Of a DNA stretch of 64,000 bases, positions 14,701 to 29,346 are shown one piece after another. The stretch lies in contig JABBOT010000004.1 in the NCBI GenBank assembly GCA_016165875.1, positions 6,393,351 through 6,457,350 of the forward strand, written 5' to 3'. This DNA is from Acanthopleura granulata (taxonomy: Eukaryota > Mollusca > Polyplacophora > Chitonida > Chitonidae). Within the stretch, counting starts at the first letter, position 1, and each line of letters starts with the position of its first letter. Under the pieces are notes generated by a model. It saw only the letters and a program-made list of their open reading frames with translations, did no database searches and was not told the origin of the DNA. A program made the position numbers and the translations under genes.

Positions 14701-16476
14701 GTACATTCTGGAAAGATGTACCAATGTTGTAACCAGGTTTGCGATCAAACCATCCAGAATTTTCTTCACCTTAGTCTATAAATATGAGCGAGGAAGTTGT
14801 AAGTGCGCCGTCCTTTCACTTATGTTCACTGGAGAGCTTCTTTACTATCGCCAACTGAGAAGGATTTTGTGGGATTTGGAGGTATCGGCTTTCACGCCAT
14901 TCGACATTTGTCATTTTGTACTCCATTCTTCGAACATAGCATGTTCCCAAGGGACATTCCCAAGGACTGTGGATTCTATATTTACTTGGACTGACTCGCC
15001 TTTGGGAACAGGAATATTCCATCCGGATTTGGACATGGTCATGAGTAAGAAACTATATATATATATTTTTGTAATTATCTGTATTGTTTGATATATTATT
15101 GTCTGTTGTACTATTTGTCTATTTTGTTCAAATATATGTATCGACTGTAGTGAAGCATCTTCGTGTTTGTTTGATCGTGTGTAAGGCCTATCGCTGTCTG
15201 AGAAATGAACAAACCATTTGTTCATCAATTTTCCTCTCCTATGGTGGTAGCCTTAGAGTGAACAATAACGAACCCACAATCGCCTAGTCTACTATCCTAG
15301 CAGTCAAGGTTATCCTTTAAACCAGTCAGTCGGCAAATTGATTCTCCTACCGATGTAGGATTCATCTATAACTCTGGAAACTACCCTAATGGCGCGAGTG
15401 ATGTATTATGACATGGTTGACACATTTGGTGGGGGAATCCGGGTTAAATGGGCATGAGGAAAATGAAAATTTCTGAGCAATTACGAACACCTGTTTCTTC
15501 TATGGAATTGTAATGAGATGGTGTATATAGGGCATGAAACTCGAAGTGTTTGTGATAACGTCAGGAAGTTAGCCAAGGAGGCACCTGAACCAGCACAGGA
15601 CATGAATAAAAATTTTCTTAGGCGACATCTGTATCTGCACTTGTGAGCTTTATTCAGATGAATGTTACTTTTAGATTTTGAGACTTCATCTCGATGTCAG
15701 ATAGCCTAATTAGTAGTGGCATTATATGGTGCTATAGGACCAGATGCACATTTGTGATTGGTGTCGATGCTGATAGCAACTGGAGTCTTCAGCCAATATT
15801 GCGTGCATGTTTGCACATTAAAAGTTCACTTCTAACCTGCCAAAGGTAAATGGTTTACCATGCGTGCTCCGGCACCAATAAAACTGAACGCCATAAAAAA
15901 TCAGTGAAAATTCTCGTGCTTGTGGCGGTTAAATAAACGACATTTTCAAAAATCACTAAATGATCAACGATGAACAAATTAATGATTACACTGCGTATAG
16001 TATAGTATAGTCGATGTACTTCAGTTCCGGTTATTGACCGCTTATATAAGCTGTATTTTAGCTCAAAGCGACAGCATTATTTTGCTGAGAGGCTCCATTG
16101 TGCTACGATAGTATGGTAGTCACTCGACCACAAAGGCACCTGAAAAATGATGAGCGTGGTGCGGCCGCGGCTTAACTATGCAAATTCAACATCCCGATAA
16201 CCAGCATAGTCTATATCTACTAAACATTCCAGATTATTCCGGCTTTTCAAACACGACCCAGATTAAATTCAGAACTTGGAAGAAATCTGCAAAATTCTTC
16301 ACGAGCGTGGCTTAGCTCTTCAGTTAAAAAGTAAACAGCCAGGAACAAAGACCGAAGATAATATAAACTACCTAGCAATGAACCGACACCATCCAATCAT
16401 CTAATACACCATGCATGTATCCTTAAAAACAGAGATCCAAAATAAGCCTGGAGGCAGGGTAACTAACGACCAATAA
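11792..16476. other. Non-coding, gene-poor sequence
   Basis: The longest open frame (14,669-15,091, about 140 codons) resembles no known family and overlaps other open frames on both strands. Its length is within chance for this much sequence. A (TA)n run lies near 15,055-15,066. Confidence 0.55.
16040..16051. promoter_or_regulatory. TATA-containing 12-bp palindrome
   Basis: GCTTATATAAGC is a perfect palindrome including a TATA-box-like TATATAAG, with a CpG-containing stretch (GCGGCCGCGG) about 120 bp further on. No gene follows convincingly, so promoter function is doubtful. Confidence 0.2.
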
Positions 16477-16494
16477 CAGGATGATAATATATTG

Positions 16495-16631
16495 GTCAGG
16501 AGAGAGAGGAAGTCCACAACAGCTGATGGACGATCTTGTCCAGAGGTCTCTAGGGTTTGTCTGCCAGACATCCAGTCAGAGGCAGAACCAAATCCGGCGC
16601 CAGTTCCAGATCAGGAAACCTCTCTCCTGAC
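16495..16631. repeat. Inverted repeat pair in a GC-rich island
   Basis: GTCAGGAGAGAGAGG (16,495-16,509) and CCTCTCTCCTGAC (16,619-16,631) are inverted copies apart from one extra AG. They lie within a GC-richer island that also contains a 63-codon open frame, 16,477-16,665, with no Met start. Confidence 0.5.
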
Positions 16632-16665
16632 GTGTCCTCTGGGCTGGGAAAAGAGGGGCGGGTAG

Positions 16666-19600
16666 ATATTTACTCCGGACCCAGAAGCAATTGCAGGTCC
16701 TGTTTATTTAATGGCTGTGCCTCATGAAAGATTCATGACCTACAAGAATTATCGACGCAAGCAGTCAGTTAGAGTAAGTGATGCTGGTGTATTAAGCGTA
16801 GCTCACCAGTTTCATGACAATCTTTCCCAGTGTAAATAAATATGACAGCATAATTTATCAGAATGGATAGGAAAAAACAACAGTGAAATTTTATATGTCC
16901 GGAGGGTTTAATAGCTACTATTTACTTGCTTTAAATTTATTTAGCGTTATATATAAGTTTCTTTTTTTATAGGGAGGAGGGCGTATTTGTATTAAAGCCT
17001 ATATCACCGGTAATAGTGCAGCTTTGAAAGAGTTTATTTCTTCTAAACACATTCGACAGGGGGAAAATGTTGACACATTTAAAGAGTGTATTTTTTCTAA
17101 TCTAATTTCTAACCTTGGCTACGTCATTTAATACGATTCAAATAAATAAATATTTCTGTTAGTTCTAGATTTTCTGGCGATGTATATTAGAGAAATGATG
17201 ATGAGGATGTAACAGTCTAGACAGCAAACCATATAATTATAATCAGCACGTAGTCACGGGGTCCAGTTTTGGTTATTTTATTCTTACAAACCTTCAGTTA
17301 AGCACTTGATCAATCACTAAAATGTTCCATGTCCATTTCCTTTCTTCCAGGAGGAAATACTGAGACTGTTGACAGTTATTTATTACCATGTTCACGCAGG
17401 ATTTGTTGGGCGTCAGTCTGTCAATTTGAATTAACAAGGAGCACAGAGAAATCTAAAGACCCTGTTTCTGCACCCACCTGCATGGCAGCCATTATCCAGC
17501 AATGCCGGAGGCGAAGAACTCATTGTCAGCCATTCTGCCAGATATGGGGGAAGAAGCTACAGGCACGAATACTCAGACCATGAGTATCCCGTAATACCTT
17601 CAGATGTGATGTGCCGGAAATTCAAAACAGAACCAAATTACTCACGACAAAACTCCAAACCAGCAGTGGTAAACGAACACATAAGAAGTTTCTGATTTAT
17701 TTCAGCTCAGTTTTAATTATCGTGAAATGTATGTGAAAATGTTAGCTCGATCGCGAGGGTCATTATATAGTTTCATGTCATTTACTCTCCTGTGGTTTCA
17801 CATCAAACTCCAAGAAGATTTTTGAACCATTGCCATTTGAAACAAGCAGGATTTTCCTGCAACCGGGAAAACGAGAAAAAAAAAGTAAAACGAGGAACAC
17901 GTGGACGGATAGTTTTTTGCTCATGTTTATTTGGAAGGTTAAGTATGTCATCCCATAACAAAGATAAACATTGTAGATTTCATAAAGGAATCAGCTGTAC
18001 TGGGGCTGATTGGATACATTGTTTATTTAAGGGAGAGACAATGCATACGTAAGTGTGCATACATGTACCGTTGTTTTAGGGCCACGCCTCTTTGTCGATC
18101 TCATTTTCAATATTAGAGTGTGTAATAGAACATGCAGTTTGAAGCATTACCGAAGATAACACCAAATGCTACGTCCAACTTCCCCTGCTAACCCCCGCGT
18201 TAAAATACTTACCATCCAATCGTTCAACTAATCCACCTCTGAACACTGACCATTGTTTGCCTGAAGAGTGTAACAATGCCGATACCCTCCTGGTGAAATC
18301 ACAGATTCCTCTGTGGACCTGGTTTTCAGAAGCATCAAGCGTCCCGTGCGAAGTGGCACAATCAAATCGAGACTCTCAAAGGTAGGCTATGAATTATTGA
18401 TTATTTGAAATGGCCAAGACTCAGACAGACCACTGACGATCTAATCATAATAATTTGAGGCTTGTGGTTTGGGATTTGCCTGTATGTGACTTTACACAGA
18501 AGTGTGTTGGTATACAAGCCAAAGTCCAAATCACCCGATGTTCTCTGCAGACGCCCTTCAGTCAAGTTATTTAACATTATGGTGCAAAAATAGGCCTTTT
18601 TCCCAGTACTTGGAAGCTGGAATGTTTATGTCTACACATGTGAAGACGTCAAGCCTTATTTCCTATCTTTGTCACGAAATCAATTACTTAATTTTTTTTT
18701 TAAATCTCACCCCTTCTAGTGTATTCCGATTCCTGATTGTCATCCACAAACTCATGCAACCCCCAGGGAGCTTTGGTGTTCGTTTGTTGTTGTTGTATTG
18801 ATTTGTTTCGTCGGTAATTTTTTTTTAAAATGTGCAAACGATAAGCCCCATCCAGAGTGCACGCTGATGCGTAGTGTTCTAATTCTTTCTCTTTTTCCTA
18901 AAGTCCAGGCATATATATATAGATTGCAGGAAACAGTGAATTGAGCCACAGATTTCATTGCTTATATACCTACGTTAACTATATACGTTCATCTGTTCTG
19001 GGAGAAAGAGAGTCGAGAATCAATATCATCCAATGACATTAGAGAGATTGATGTGTCTGCGGCCTACAGTTCCGACGGGATGGATACAAGCGTGGTCCTC
19101 GTTTTCTGGAATCTGGCCAGTGGACTTCAATCACCTGTAATAGCACTTCTTGTTCCTATGACCTTGGTCACTCTAAGGTTATGTTATGTGACCTTGAGAC
19201 AGTCTGTCTCGACGCTTCGGCCTATTTCAGGAGCACCTTTGGACGTGTTTCGAATCCGGTACCATCCAGCATGTCTCTCATTCTGATATAGCTCCATTAC
19301 GGCGTGACTAATTCTGTTGCTTTGACTCATCAGTATGTCCTCTGAGTCTCGATATTACGTGTTCATTAGTGCGCCAAGTGCTGGCTGCAGCTCTATAAAA
19401 ACTTCTTTTTATAATGCACAGTGAGTGTTTGTTCATTGATTTCTCAGTGACAAGGGTGAAATAATCTTAATATTGTAAGATTTTTCATCTTTCTGTTTAT
19501 GAAATGAGACAGGGGTACATGACTGAAAAATTACCACACACTATGGGCATTCACTCTAGCAGCACAAGATATTGACCTTTACAGCGCCTTTTCACAGACG

Positions 19601-22600
19601 AGATTGTATTCAAAACATTCGACAAAAAAATCGAAACCACGTTTTTGTTTTTATAGGTTTATGTGAATTTAACCCATTGTTCATCATTGTGGTATGTGTG
19701 ATGAGTGAACTGTCCAGCAGGCCTACCTATATTTTAAGGTAGCGATTTCCATTCAGCTCAAGTGACTTTCCATGAAAATTTCCGTTTCTGATTAAGCTCA
19801 GATTATTTCATCTCATCTGAACACAGTTTTTTGCGTTTGTCGAAGGTATTTTGGACATTGTAAACTTCTTTCTTCTTATCGCTTGCTGTAATAATTTTTC
19901 CTTCCGAATGCAAAATCGAAACACCAGCCCAAATTGTTGACCATTGATGAGGGTCTTCTCTGTGTGCGGTTTGAATTCAGTCTGATAAATCTGTGTAAAT
20001 GTATACAAGCTTATCTGCAACCTACTACTTGAAGACCGGTTACATTCCATGGGTTCCTGGTGGAAAAAAACCCATTTACCCTCTGTTGAATGTTTCTTTA
20101 ATTACTAACCAAAACGCGAACAAAGAAGACATAACATTTTGCTATGGGACTTTTGTCTGCTCATTGTGCCAGTTTCAAAGAGTGGCACTCAAGCAAAATT
20201 TCCTTCCGAGCACCAGGCCATCGCGTGTCAAGAAGATATGAGGAAGAATTCTCATTTGCATAAGGCCAGTAGATATTCCATCGAGTGGAGCGATAATGCA
20301 TGAGCTCTCATGAAATATGGATTCTCTAACCGAATAGGGTGTGGGTCAGAAAAGCCTCTGTATATGTAGATAAGCTACATGTGATCAGCTCCAAGTCACG
20401 CAGCTGTCAGGACGCACCAACAAAGACATATACATGACTCTCGCGTTGTATCCCAGCATCTAATTTTTAACCAATCCTCTTTTTTTTGGACGAAGCTGTG
20501 CACAAAAATAGAGAATTCTCTTAAAAGTAAGCATTTCATATTCGCTTACGTGAGCTCCCATCATAAAAGGGCAACAGAGTCATGTGATAACCGGGCTTAT
20601 GTACTATCTCCATATGTATGCCTGTTATTATAAATATTCAACACACCATCTCACTGTCGAGCGTAAATCTGCTTTTGTGACGTTGTAGACGTTTTCGCCT
20701 CACATAAAGACTCTAACAAGCACACTAACACGCTAGAAAAATGAAAAAATGAAGGAATTTGATTGGGTGTTTAATGTAATAATTCAAGCTGTCATGCCTA
20801 AAATAAACCAGAAATATAAAAAACTTTATAGGTGAGTACTGACATTTGCAAAATCTGCACCACTATGCAAATAATTTCATGACAGAGGGACACAGTGCCA
20901 AGGAAAGAAATTTCAGCTTCACTGACGCTTTCCGAATATAAGGCTGCATTCACAGAGGTCTTGATTCTTTTCCGTGGTTCTTTATTGGAAGGTGTTTTGA
21001 AGAACCAACCTTTCTTATAAAATAAACATCAAAAACTAGTGCACATGCAAAATTTTATACCAGTAGCAAGTAGTTTTAGGTTTCTAGATTTTATACAGCT
21101 GGCTCAAGAATTCTTTCAAATTGAGCACCATTCAGCAAACAATCGCATCTCGCTCGGAGAATACCTTATAAAATACACAATAAACGAGATTAAATCGCTC
21201 TTTAGCATCATGTTATATTTTTTGTGTCCTCAATAGAGGGACTGGGCGTGGTGTGAGGGGAATCCCCGTGGAAACGCACACAAATCTCGGATTGATTGAT
21301 AAAGGAATCATTGAGGCTACACCCGAGCTCATTTTAGTTAACAGCCTCGTGATCTACAGTTGACATGAGCGATTTTAACAAATGACTAAAAAAATTCGTC
21401 TTTGACAATATGTCCTTTCTCCATGGTTATTTGCTGATTTGAACATTGGCAAAGAGATGATGGTGAGGATAAAAGAGAGAAGAAGGGATATTATATACAG
21501 CTGTTCAGCTCTTTACCGACATTTTAGAACTTCCATTTGGGATTTCAACGAGTTTGTACAGCCAAACCATTTAACATCACGATGCCGTATAATCTAAGCA
21601 CAACCATAAGGAGAGTGGACTGTGACCTAGTGCCTTCCAAGCCCGAGTTCAATACGTACCTTGGACAGGGAATATGTCGACTCGCTGGTTATGAAGCCTG
21701 GGGGACAATAAAAGGTCGGCGACGCCCTTGTGGAAATTTATTCAGTTTAATGCTCTTTGAAGACCACTTGCTTTCCACAAATTTAGCGCACATGCCTGTG
21801 TGTCACACGTGGGAGAGTTCGTCAATATCTTACCAAAGGGCAGTGGTTTACCCAAGATATTTCAGTTTCTTAAACCCATAACAATGAGAGCTATCGTATG
21901 CTACCTTCAAAGTGGGGTAAAAGCAAGAGTCAATCAATAGGTATGAATACATATGGCTACAGTGATTTTCGAACAACTGACAACCTGCATCCAGATAAAT
22001 ATTTAGTTCAGATATAAATTCTCAGACTGTATTGCGAACTCAGGGTAGAGCCTTTAGATCTCTTATCCATACCAGCAAACATTAAATCTCTGTCACAAAA
22101 GTCATCTTGGGAGCAGCATTTATAAAAGCAAACACCAATACTACAGACTCTATGAAGAAGTGACATTGAATGAAATCTCTGCAAAACCACACATATATAT
22201 AGGCCTCTTAGTTCAGGGTGTTCCACTTTCTCTTGTATACTTAGGCATGATTGAAACAAAAAAATAGTTACACACATTTGCTGGACAACATAGTTTATCA
22301 TCTACTAACTTAAACCCTATCTATTTTTTACATCTTATGGGCGTAACTCAATGCACAGAGTTGTTCGCCACGAGCATTGTGGGTTGCAAGTAGAGTAAGG
22401 TGTCTTCAGATATGGGGTACAAATCATCAAGAAGGAGACTGTACCTAGACAGTATCCTACACGAGAGGCTTCACTGGTAAGGGTAATGGACTACTCGACT
22501 TTCCACAGTACACTACACATTCTCCCCGTCACTGAAGCTCTTTCTCCAAAACCATAAAATGGAATGTACCCAAGTACTTCGGTAAAGCAGCACGATAATG

Positions 22601-25079
22601 GCATGTTTAAGGCATGGTCGTAATACGGCTTAATGGATTTGTCTGAGAGGGAACCTTGACTTCTTTCTCTTTTCAATCAATGTCATGGGATCCACGCTCT
22701 CCGAGCAACTGTCTACGCATTTTTTTAGAGTAATGCTGTATTGTTTACTTGATACTTATGGCATTAGTTTCCTAGATCTGCATGTGAATTCTAGCTTTAG
22801 GAAATACTTTACGCAAAATGCATTTGTAGAAATTGGATAGTCTATAAAAGGACTGTCCGATAAAATGTTTGGCACTGATTGCCAACCGGTAAAGTGTTTG
22901 ATATTTGTTCATAGACGATTAGTTCTGTTTCATTTGCTACGTTTAAGACCATGTGAAAATGATTTTCAAGATATTTAGAATTTTCTGTATTGATCTAATG
23001 AACTGGATCTGGTTAATCAGAAATTCAGCTACAAAACACTGTTGGATTTTTTTCATATATGTACTGAAATGTTAACATACACTAGCTTGTGTTATGAGAA
23101 TCGATACAATAATGAATTATAGCTTAACGCAAATTATGCAACGATGCAGCAATATTGTGACGGAATATGTACACTAGCAATTACTCTTAATATATAGATG
23201 TTGATGTCAGGTTAACAACATTTTAGAATTCTTTCGTAGACTATATAATCGTTATGGACATCTTCAGCTTTGTAGCTGTAACCATAAAGCAGTGAGAAAA
23301 TAAAAATATGCATTATCTTGATACTGAAAGGTCACGATATTGGTTTTCTATCTCTTTACCATCACCACGATAAGGCTGACGTGGCATTTGGTGAGAATCA
23401 TTCGTTAACTTCTTTATTTACCAGGCGCATTTTCTGTTAGATCATTAAACCATATAATATACAGTTCGTTATGATTCGTAGCACGGGATTCTTCTTTAGT
23501 ACTTCTGCGAGATTTAATGGAGTATTCGACATGCGTCTCCGCTCACCATCAATGAATTGAAATACCCTTGACTTCCTATGTAGCGTATACTACGCGTCGG
23601 ATAAGGAGTTCGATTTATCTAAAGACGAGTTTGCGTGTGTGGATTGTGAAATCAGAGTTGAAGATAGCGTGTACCGTTTTCTAATGCTGGTAGTTAGTCC
23701 TGAAGGAGGGTTTTGGTGAAGATACCAGGCTGTGGCTTACCGAGTGCTGATAGTTGATGATGCGTTGCTATCTCCAGAGACAATTGTACGGGGTTCCTGG
23801 AAAGCTGATGATTAGCGGCTGATGAATTGGCGACTTGGAGGGGTTCCCAGGGAGGCCAGTGTAATTTGGAAACAGAATTGAATAAAGATTACACCAACCA
23901 TGGAGGAAACAGTTTCTGCCCATAACTTTACAAGATTATACGAGACAAACCCTTTTTAGACCAATTTTGCACGGAAATTACACATATGGCTTCTTGAGTA
24001 ATTAATTATTTAATTTTAAAAAAACTCATCACCTCCATGTGTTCGACTAATAATATAACCACAAAATATCTCCTGACAAACCGCTGGTTCTGGAACTATA
24101 AATATTTTTTGCATGTTTTCTGTGAGTTATGGTCTGTGTAATAAATCGCTTAAATTGATTTCGCCTGCATCTGATCAGTCTTATTCCAGTGGACAGATGG
24201 ACAGCTCGAGACCGGAAGAGAAATAAATATTAGACACAGGGCGAAAAGCAGATTTGGGATGATTTCCACCTCAATCAGTGTCACCTTGTAGAATTGTATT
24301 ACTATTGACTTCCTAATGACAAGGATTTAAAAAAACGAATGCCAGACAAAACAATGGCACAACTTTTTTCATTATCTCCACAACAAAAGTATCGGTTAGA
24401 ACTACCAGCTCTGCAAACAGTAGTGATTTATACCGTGGAGATAGAGTGTTGGACAATCCATCATTTGCTACGAATGTGTGCAATGTGTTTTTATAATCTT
24501 TTTTCACTTGTTTTTGGTTTTCTTCCAGATCAAACAATAAATAGCTGGAAGGAACAAATAAATGCATCTTGTCTTCTTGACACAAAGTTACAGAAAGACC
24601 TAGCCAAATGCTTTCACTGATTTCAACCACTTAAAACATCGAAGCTATGGTTTTGGCTCAAAGCAGCCGCTAAGACAGAGTGACACCGGTAAGTTTTTAA
24701 TAACTAATCGACCAATCCAGAAACAGTTGAAAAAATGTTTCAATAATCCGACAACATTAAAGCAGCGTTTATCAAATATAATTTGCACTTCCTGCGCGCA
24801 CTCTTCTCCCACGAGCAAGAGAGCGTTGTTGTGGGACTCATTAGTACGCTTCTGGTGTGCCTCAAATCCCCATTCTTGCGCCTTCGTTTGGCGTTTTGCT
24901 CGCAGGGGGCTATAAGAGTTAACGAGTCCATACCACGCTTGTCTAAGTTATTGCAAGGCAATTTCCAGGCGGCTCTAAACTCAAAAGAAAACGTGGTGCA
25001 GAGGAATTTCATATTTAACGCGGGCAAATCAATACACTGAGCTGTCTCTCACGGAGTTGTGGATCTTCTCCTGTCGTTG
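16666..25079. other. Non-coding, gene-poor sequence
   Basis: No gene supported. A GC-richer patch at 23,590-23,880 (ACGCGTCGG through GGGAGGCCAG) stands out against the AT-rich surroundings and might be a conserved regulatory element or exon. I see no decisive motif. Confidence 0.55.
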
Positions 25080-25210
25080 CGAGAGTGACATATGGAAATC
25101 TTGGACGTAATATCTTCACAAGTCGATTCGAGCTCAAGGAAAACCAGGGAAGCCAGATCATAACCTCGCCGACAAGCGAGGGCCAATTTAACCACTAAGC
25201 CTGGATTTGT
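25080..25210 (-). mobile_element. Possible decayed tRNA-derived SINE
   Basis: The minus strand has AGGCTTAGTGGTTAAATTGG, a reasonable A box, and a later CTCGAATCG that could be a degraded B box, separated by more than in a tRNA. No matching copy is present in the window. Confidence 0.3.
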
Positions 25211-26706
25211 CAGACTTTCGAACGCTGTCTAAAGCAAAGCTATGATTGGAATAACAAATCTGAAGCCTTCTTTTTGTCTTGGCTCAGACATCGTCATAAA
25301 GATGCACCTCATTAGTAGTTAAATCGCCATCAATTCCAGGTGATCTAGAATTTATTAGATACCAAAATGCCATTGGTCGAGTTTGTTCCGTTGTCATGTC
25401 GATTGACAATTTGGCGTCTGTAACCTCAAAAAGCAGTACACCTCTTAAAACTTGAACCTACTTTTTGAAAGGCCGATTGATATGACTTATTTCCATGAAA
25501 TACAACTAAAATATCTTCCATGTATTCTCCTAGATATTTATGAAAGAAATTAGTTATACAATGAATAATTTGGTCACATCTGAATTTTCCCAATTTTTTT
25601 TTTCGTTATGGTTAAGGACTTGACAGATTAGCTGGGTTGTGAGTATGGATTGAATGACAAATGTGTGTTTAGTATAAAATCAACCAAAAATACCACCAGA
25701 TTCAATCAGGCAACATTTATACAAAATTGTACATATTAAGAATTATTGCTGAGGGTATTAATTCTCAAACATCAACAAACAATAAGTTAAAAAGTTGCAT
25801 TTTATCACATAAGTTAAAGGTTTGAACTAAGGAAATTATTTCCAGGGGCTACTTTTTCCAAATTCTGAAATAAAAACTCAAACGATTTATTCCACATTCT
25901 GAACTAATTTTCTAAATTTTATGAGCTTTCGAACAAAAAAATGAAAGAAATGGTACGATTTTAGAAAAGGCATTAAGCACATGGGAACAGAATAGAATCC
26001 CTTTGGCAAGTCATATTTCTTCTTAAGAAAATTTTCAAACGATGAAAAATATTTAATTCCAATCGAACCAAACAAATATGTGTTGTTTTTGTGGATGACT
26101 CTATGGAACTGTATTGAACGTCAGTGTGAAGATTAACTGTGGGGTGTTGGATTGGAGTTAAACCTCATGGAACAGTGGACTGGAAGCTGCGTCGATTCTA
26201 AAAGCCATCGACTACCGGCGGAATGCGAACGCCACTGTTTATCCAATGACTCACTCATATAAGGTTAGCTTTTTCTGTGATGGAATTGAATTCTGATAGT
26301 GGAATCTGACTAGAAATGTCATGTTTGCGATGCGTCATAGAGAAGAATTTAAAATCGACAGGCGCATTAAGGTAGTTAGATTTTTACATTGGATTTATAG
26401 TGGTTTAAGTACCCGAGGACGTGAAAGTTGCCTTGTCCTCCAGCTGTGCCAGGTTAATTCGCTGGGCTCCAGGGTTACATATCAATGGGTGGTGACGAAT
26501 ACGGTGTCAGTTATCGGCAAATCAAGCTGACGCCATTTTGTTAAAAACACATTGATTACAACTCAATTAAAGTATGATCTAAAATAACAATCAGTGATTT
26601 AATGCGTGAAATAAATTGACTGATTTTGTGTGATATCGATCATATAATCTGGACATAATATACGACTCTGGATGCATTGCATTATTCCCCGAATTTTACA
26701 TTACAC

Positions 26707-26725
26707 ATATTCCCCTTGGGAATAT
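26707..26725. repeat. 8-bp perfect inverted repeat
   Basis: ATATTCCC, CTT, GGGAATAT. Short; could be a protein-binding palindrome or chance. Confidence 0.3.
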
Positions 26726-28201
26726 TTATGGCGATGTTAATCCATGGAATTAAATTCCCTTAAAAATATTTTCAACTGTTCAACACGGGGATATAACTGA
26801 CAAATAACTATAGCATCTCAGCTTTAGACTTCTTAATATATTCCATTCTGTGATGTTATTTTGTTATGGAAGAATAGTAATGAGGAAAATAGTTGAAAAA
26901 TCTCTCTCAAAACAAAAAGGATGAACAAGATGCTGTTAACATACGATTTGATAATGTGGAAAAAGTGAGTGAACGCTATATCTGCTTTTACATTATTGTG
27001 TTCCTTTGCTAGACGACAGGCATCATGTAGGCTACACAGCGACCGTCTGAACCCCGTTTCCAGGAGAGAAGTTCAATGTTGCCACCATTAAACGGGTCTC
27101 AGTGATCACATCCCCTAGTAATGCATTTCTACTTGGCAATCTGAATTTTCAACAGAAACTTGCAGCCACATATGCATGGGCATATGTAACAGGTGTTGAC
27201 ATCGTCATTTTCTCTGTAAAATGGATACACTGTGAATGAGAATTTGAAACACATAAATTGATATTTCTGATATCAGAATTTATTTACGTTTAAAGCAAAA
27301 TAATGTCAAAGATGTGTGGCATTTAAATATATATATTTATCTCTGGTATTATGTACCGTTCATGATGTACAGTATGCAACTTTTGCAGACGCATTCCTAG
27401 GTCACATTATCTTATCGGTGCAAATACCACAATACAGCGACATGTTTAACTTTGGTAAACTCTAAGCGCATCTTCAGTATATACATCTTATTACTGCAAT
27501 CGGCCGAAAATACCTGACTTTCCTCGTTTTGTTTTTGAACTGAGATGTGAAATCGTAAAGTTGTGGTATTAGAAAAATACTTCACATTTTGAATCTCTAA
27601 TCTCAGCGTATACTAAATTTTCCACGCCTATCTGTGGAAATCATGTTCGGTTGGATTTATCCAGATAAGGATAAAAAGTTCTTTCATCTATTTACTTCCA
27701 GTCTACTAGTGGTGCTGAATGGCATGATTGATAACAAATGAGTAAAGGACAAAATCCTGTAGAAAAACATTTATCTTCACTCATATCAGCTTAGAAGCAA
27801 GTCTCTAGAATTGTGATGGGAAGATCACCGATTGCGTGAGCTTATAGTGGTTAACAAATACAAGTATTTTGTCTACAATTCTGTCGTTTAAGGGATACTT
27901 GCTTGTATATGGAAATATTATTTATTGGTGTCTATAATTCATTTTCTAGAATATTCCCTTGTGAATGGGTAACATGCTGCCAGTCATGAGGTTAACAATT
28001 GTGATTTACTTGTTCGCGAAATCCTCTGGATTAGGTTGGACAAAATGGTGGCTTTACAGCCATTTTGTTTCTCCGGGCTCTTGTAGAGGCTGTTTGTAGA
28101 GGTCAGTGCATGACAGTCCTGAGGGACTGTCCCAGAGAGATGATAAACGATTATCCATTACACCGTGGCGTCCGCAATCGACCGGACCCACGGGTAGGAG
28201 T

Positions 28202-28216
28202 GGGGGGGGGGGGGGG
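28202..28216. repeat. 15-bp poly-G tract
   Basis: Uninterrupted G run inside a GC-rich island (28,030-28,660). Length may be unreliable in the assembly. Confidence 0.9.
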
Positions 28217-29346
28217 AAGAAGTTTAATATATCACCCTGGTCACAGAGAATCCTTGTCCGTCCGTTGCCAGATCCAACATCGCGGGGCTGGCCAATCAAT
28301 GATGATCTGTGTGCTCAGAACAACGGCAAACACGTTGGAATAATTCCCCTGGACGCTACGGTTTCCTGGAATGTTCCAAAACATGACCAATGCTGCATGA
28401 CTTATCGGTCTTTTAACACACAGCTGGCTTTGCAATCGAATACTTGGACTTGAACCCAAGCCTCGCATTGTCGAGCTGTGTCACAAGTCCCCGCAAAGCA
28501 GTGCCCTGTTCAATCTACTATTACCGGAATCTCAGCTGGAGGAGCTCTTAACACAGTTCAGCATAATGGCCTTCAACACTTTCCTTGTCTCCAAAGTGCC
28601 ACTGGATACTTCGTGGCCCCTATTTGTGCCCTTCTCGCCAGAGCTGGAATAAAACATCTCTAATGTTAAGGCCAAAAACCTGTATGTCATTTTAGACTCG
28701 ATGGACACACATCTTTGAGTATGCACATCAGTGGCCATACGTTATAATGATTAAGTGCGCTGTACACAATAAAAATATAATTTAAAAGGTTCTCATTATC
28801 ATCGCTCAAGGCTAAATTCGAAGGCCTCTAATATAAAAAAAAACGCAACATACACCTTAAATATATGTATATAAACAGTTTTCATGCTATCACGTATCAT
28901 GTGTTCCTTTTTAATCAAAACTTAAAATCAGGCCATTTGGAATATGTATACTGATATCACTCTCTTGAAATATTTGTCCACCACTGAATTCTGCTAATTC
29001 CCGCGACAGAGTATGTCCTTTCGGAGGGACAGAGTAAGGTGAATTAGCAAAAGGTTTCATACTGCAGACCATCTTAAACTCTTGAATCAATGGAAACCCA
29101 TCATCTCGTCATTACTCGAAATTTGCCGTCTCTGTCGTCAGCATAAACGGCATACATGTATATATACAGCAATGTTTGCATTACAGATGGGCATCTGCGC
29201 GTTGAAAGGGTGTAACACGCGTTGATCCATACATATATTGAAATGGAAGCACGCATTGAAAACATTTATGTGTGGCCTACTCTTAGCTATCCTGTGTTCC
29301 ATATGCAGAGTAGAATATACCTTTGGGGCACACGTCGTGTAGCATT

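Larger units (their letters stand above)
25211..29346. other. Non-coding sequence with a GC-rich island at 28,030-28,660
   Basis: Mostly AT-rich. The island contains the poly-G tract and several overlapping open frames of 60-115 codons on both strands, which is what GC-rich sequence produces by chance. One plus-strand frame (28,401-28,652) is Leu-rich but has no start or splice support. Confidence 0.5.

Noticed and set aside
14669..15091. 140-codon open frame on the plus strand
   Set aside because: No recognisable domain, overlapping open frames on both strands, and a length expected by chance in 64 kb of AT-rich sequence.
28401..28652. 84-codon Leu-rich open frame on the plus strand
   Set aside because: It lies in a GC-rich island where stop codons are scarce; it has no Met start near its beginning and no convincing splice sites.
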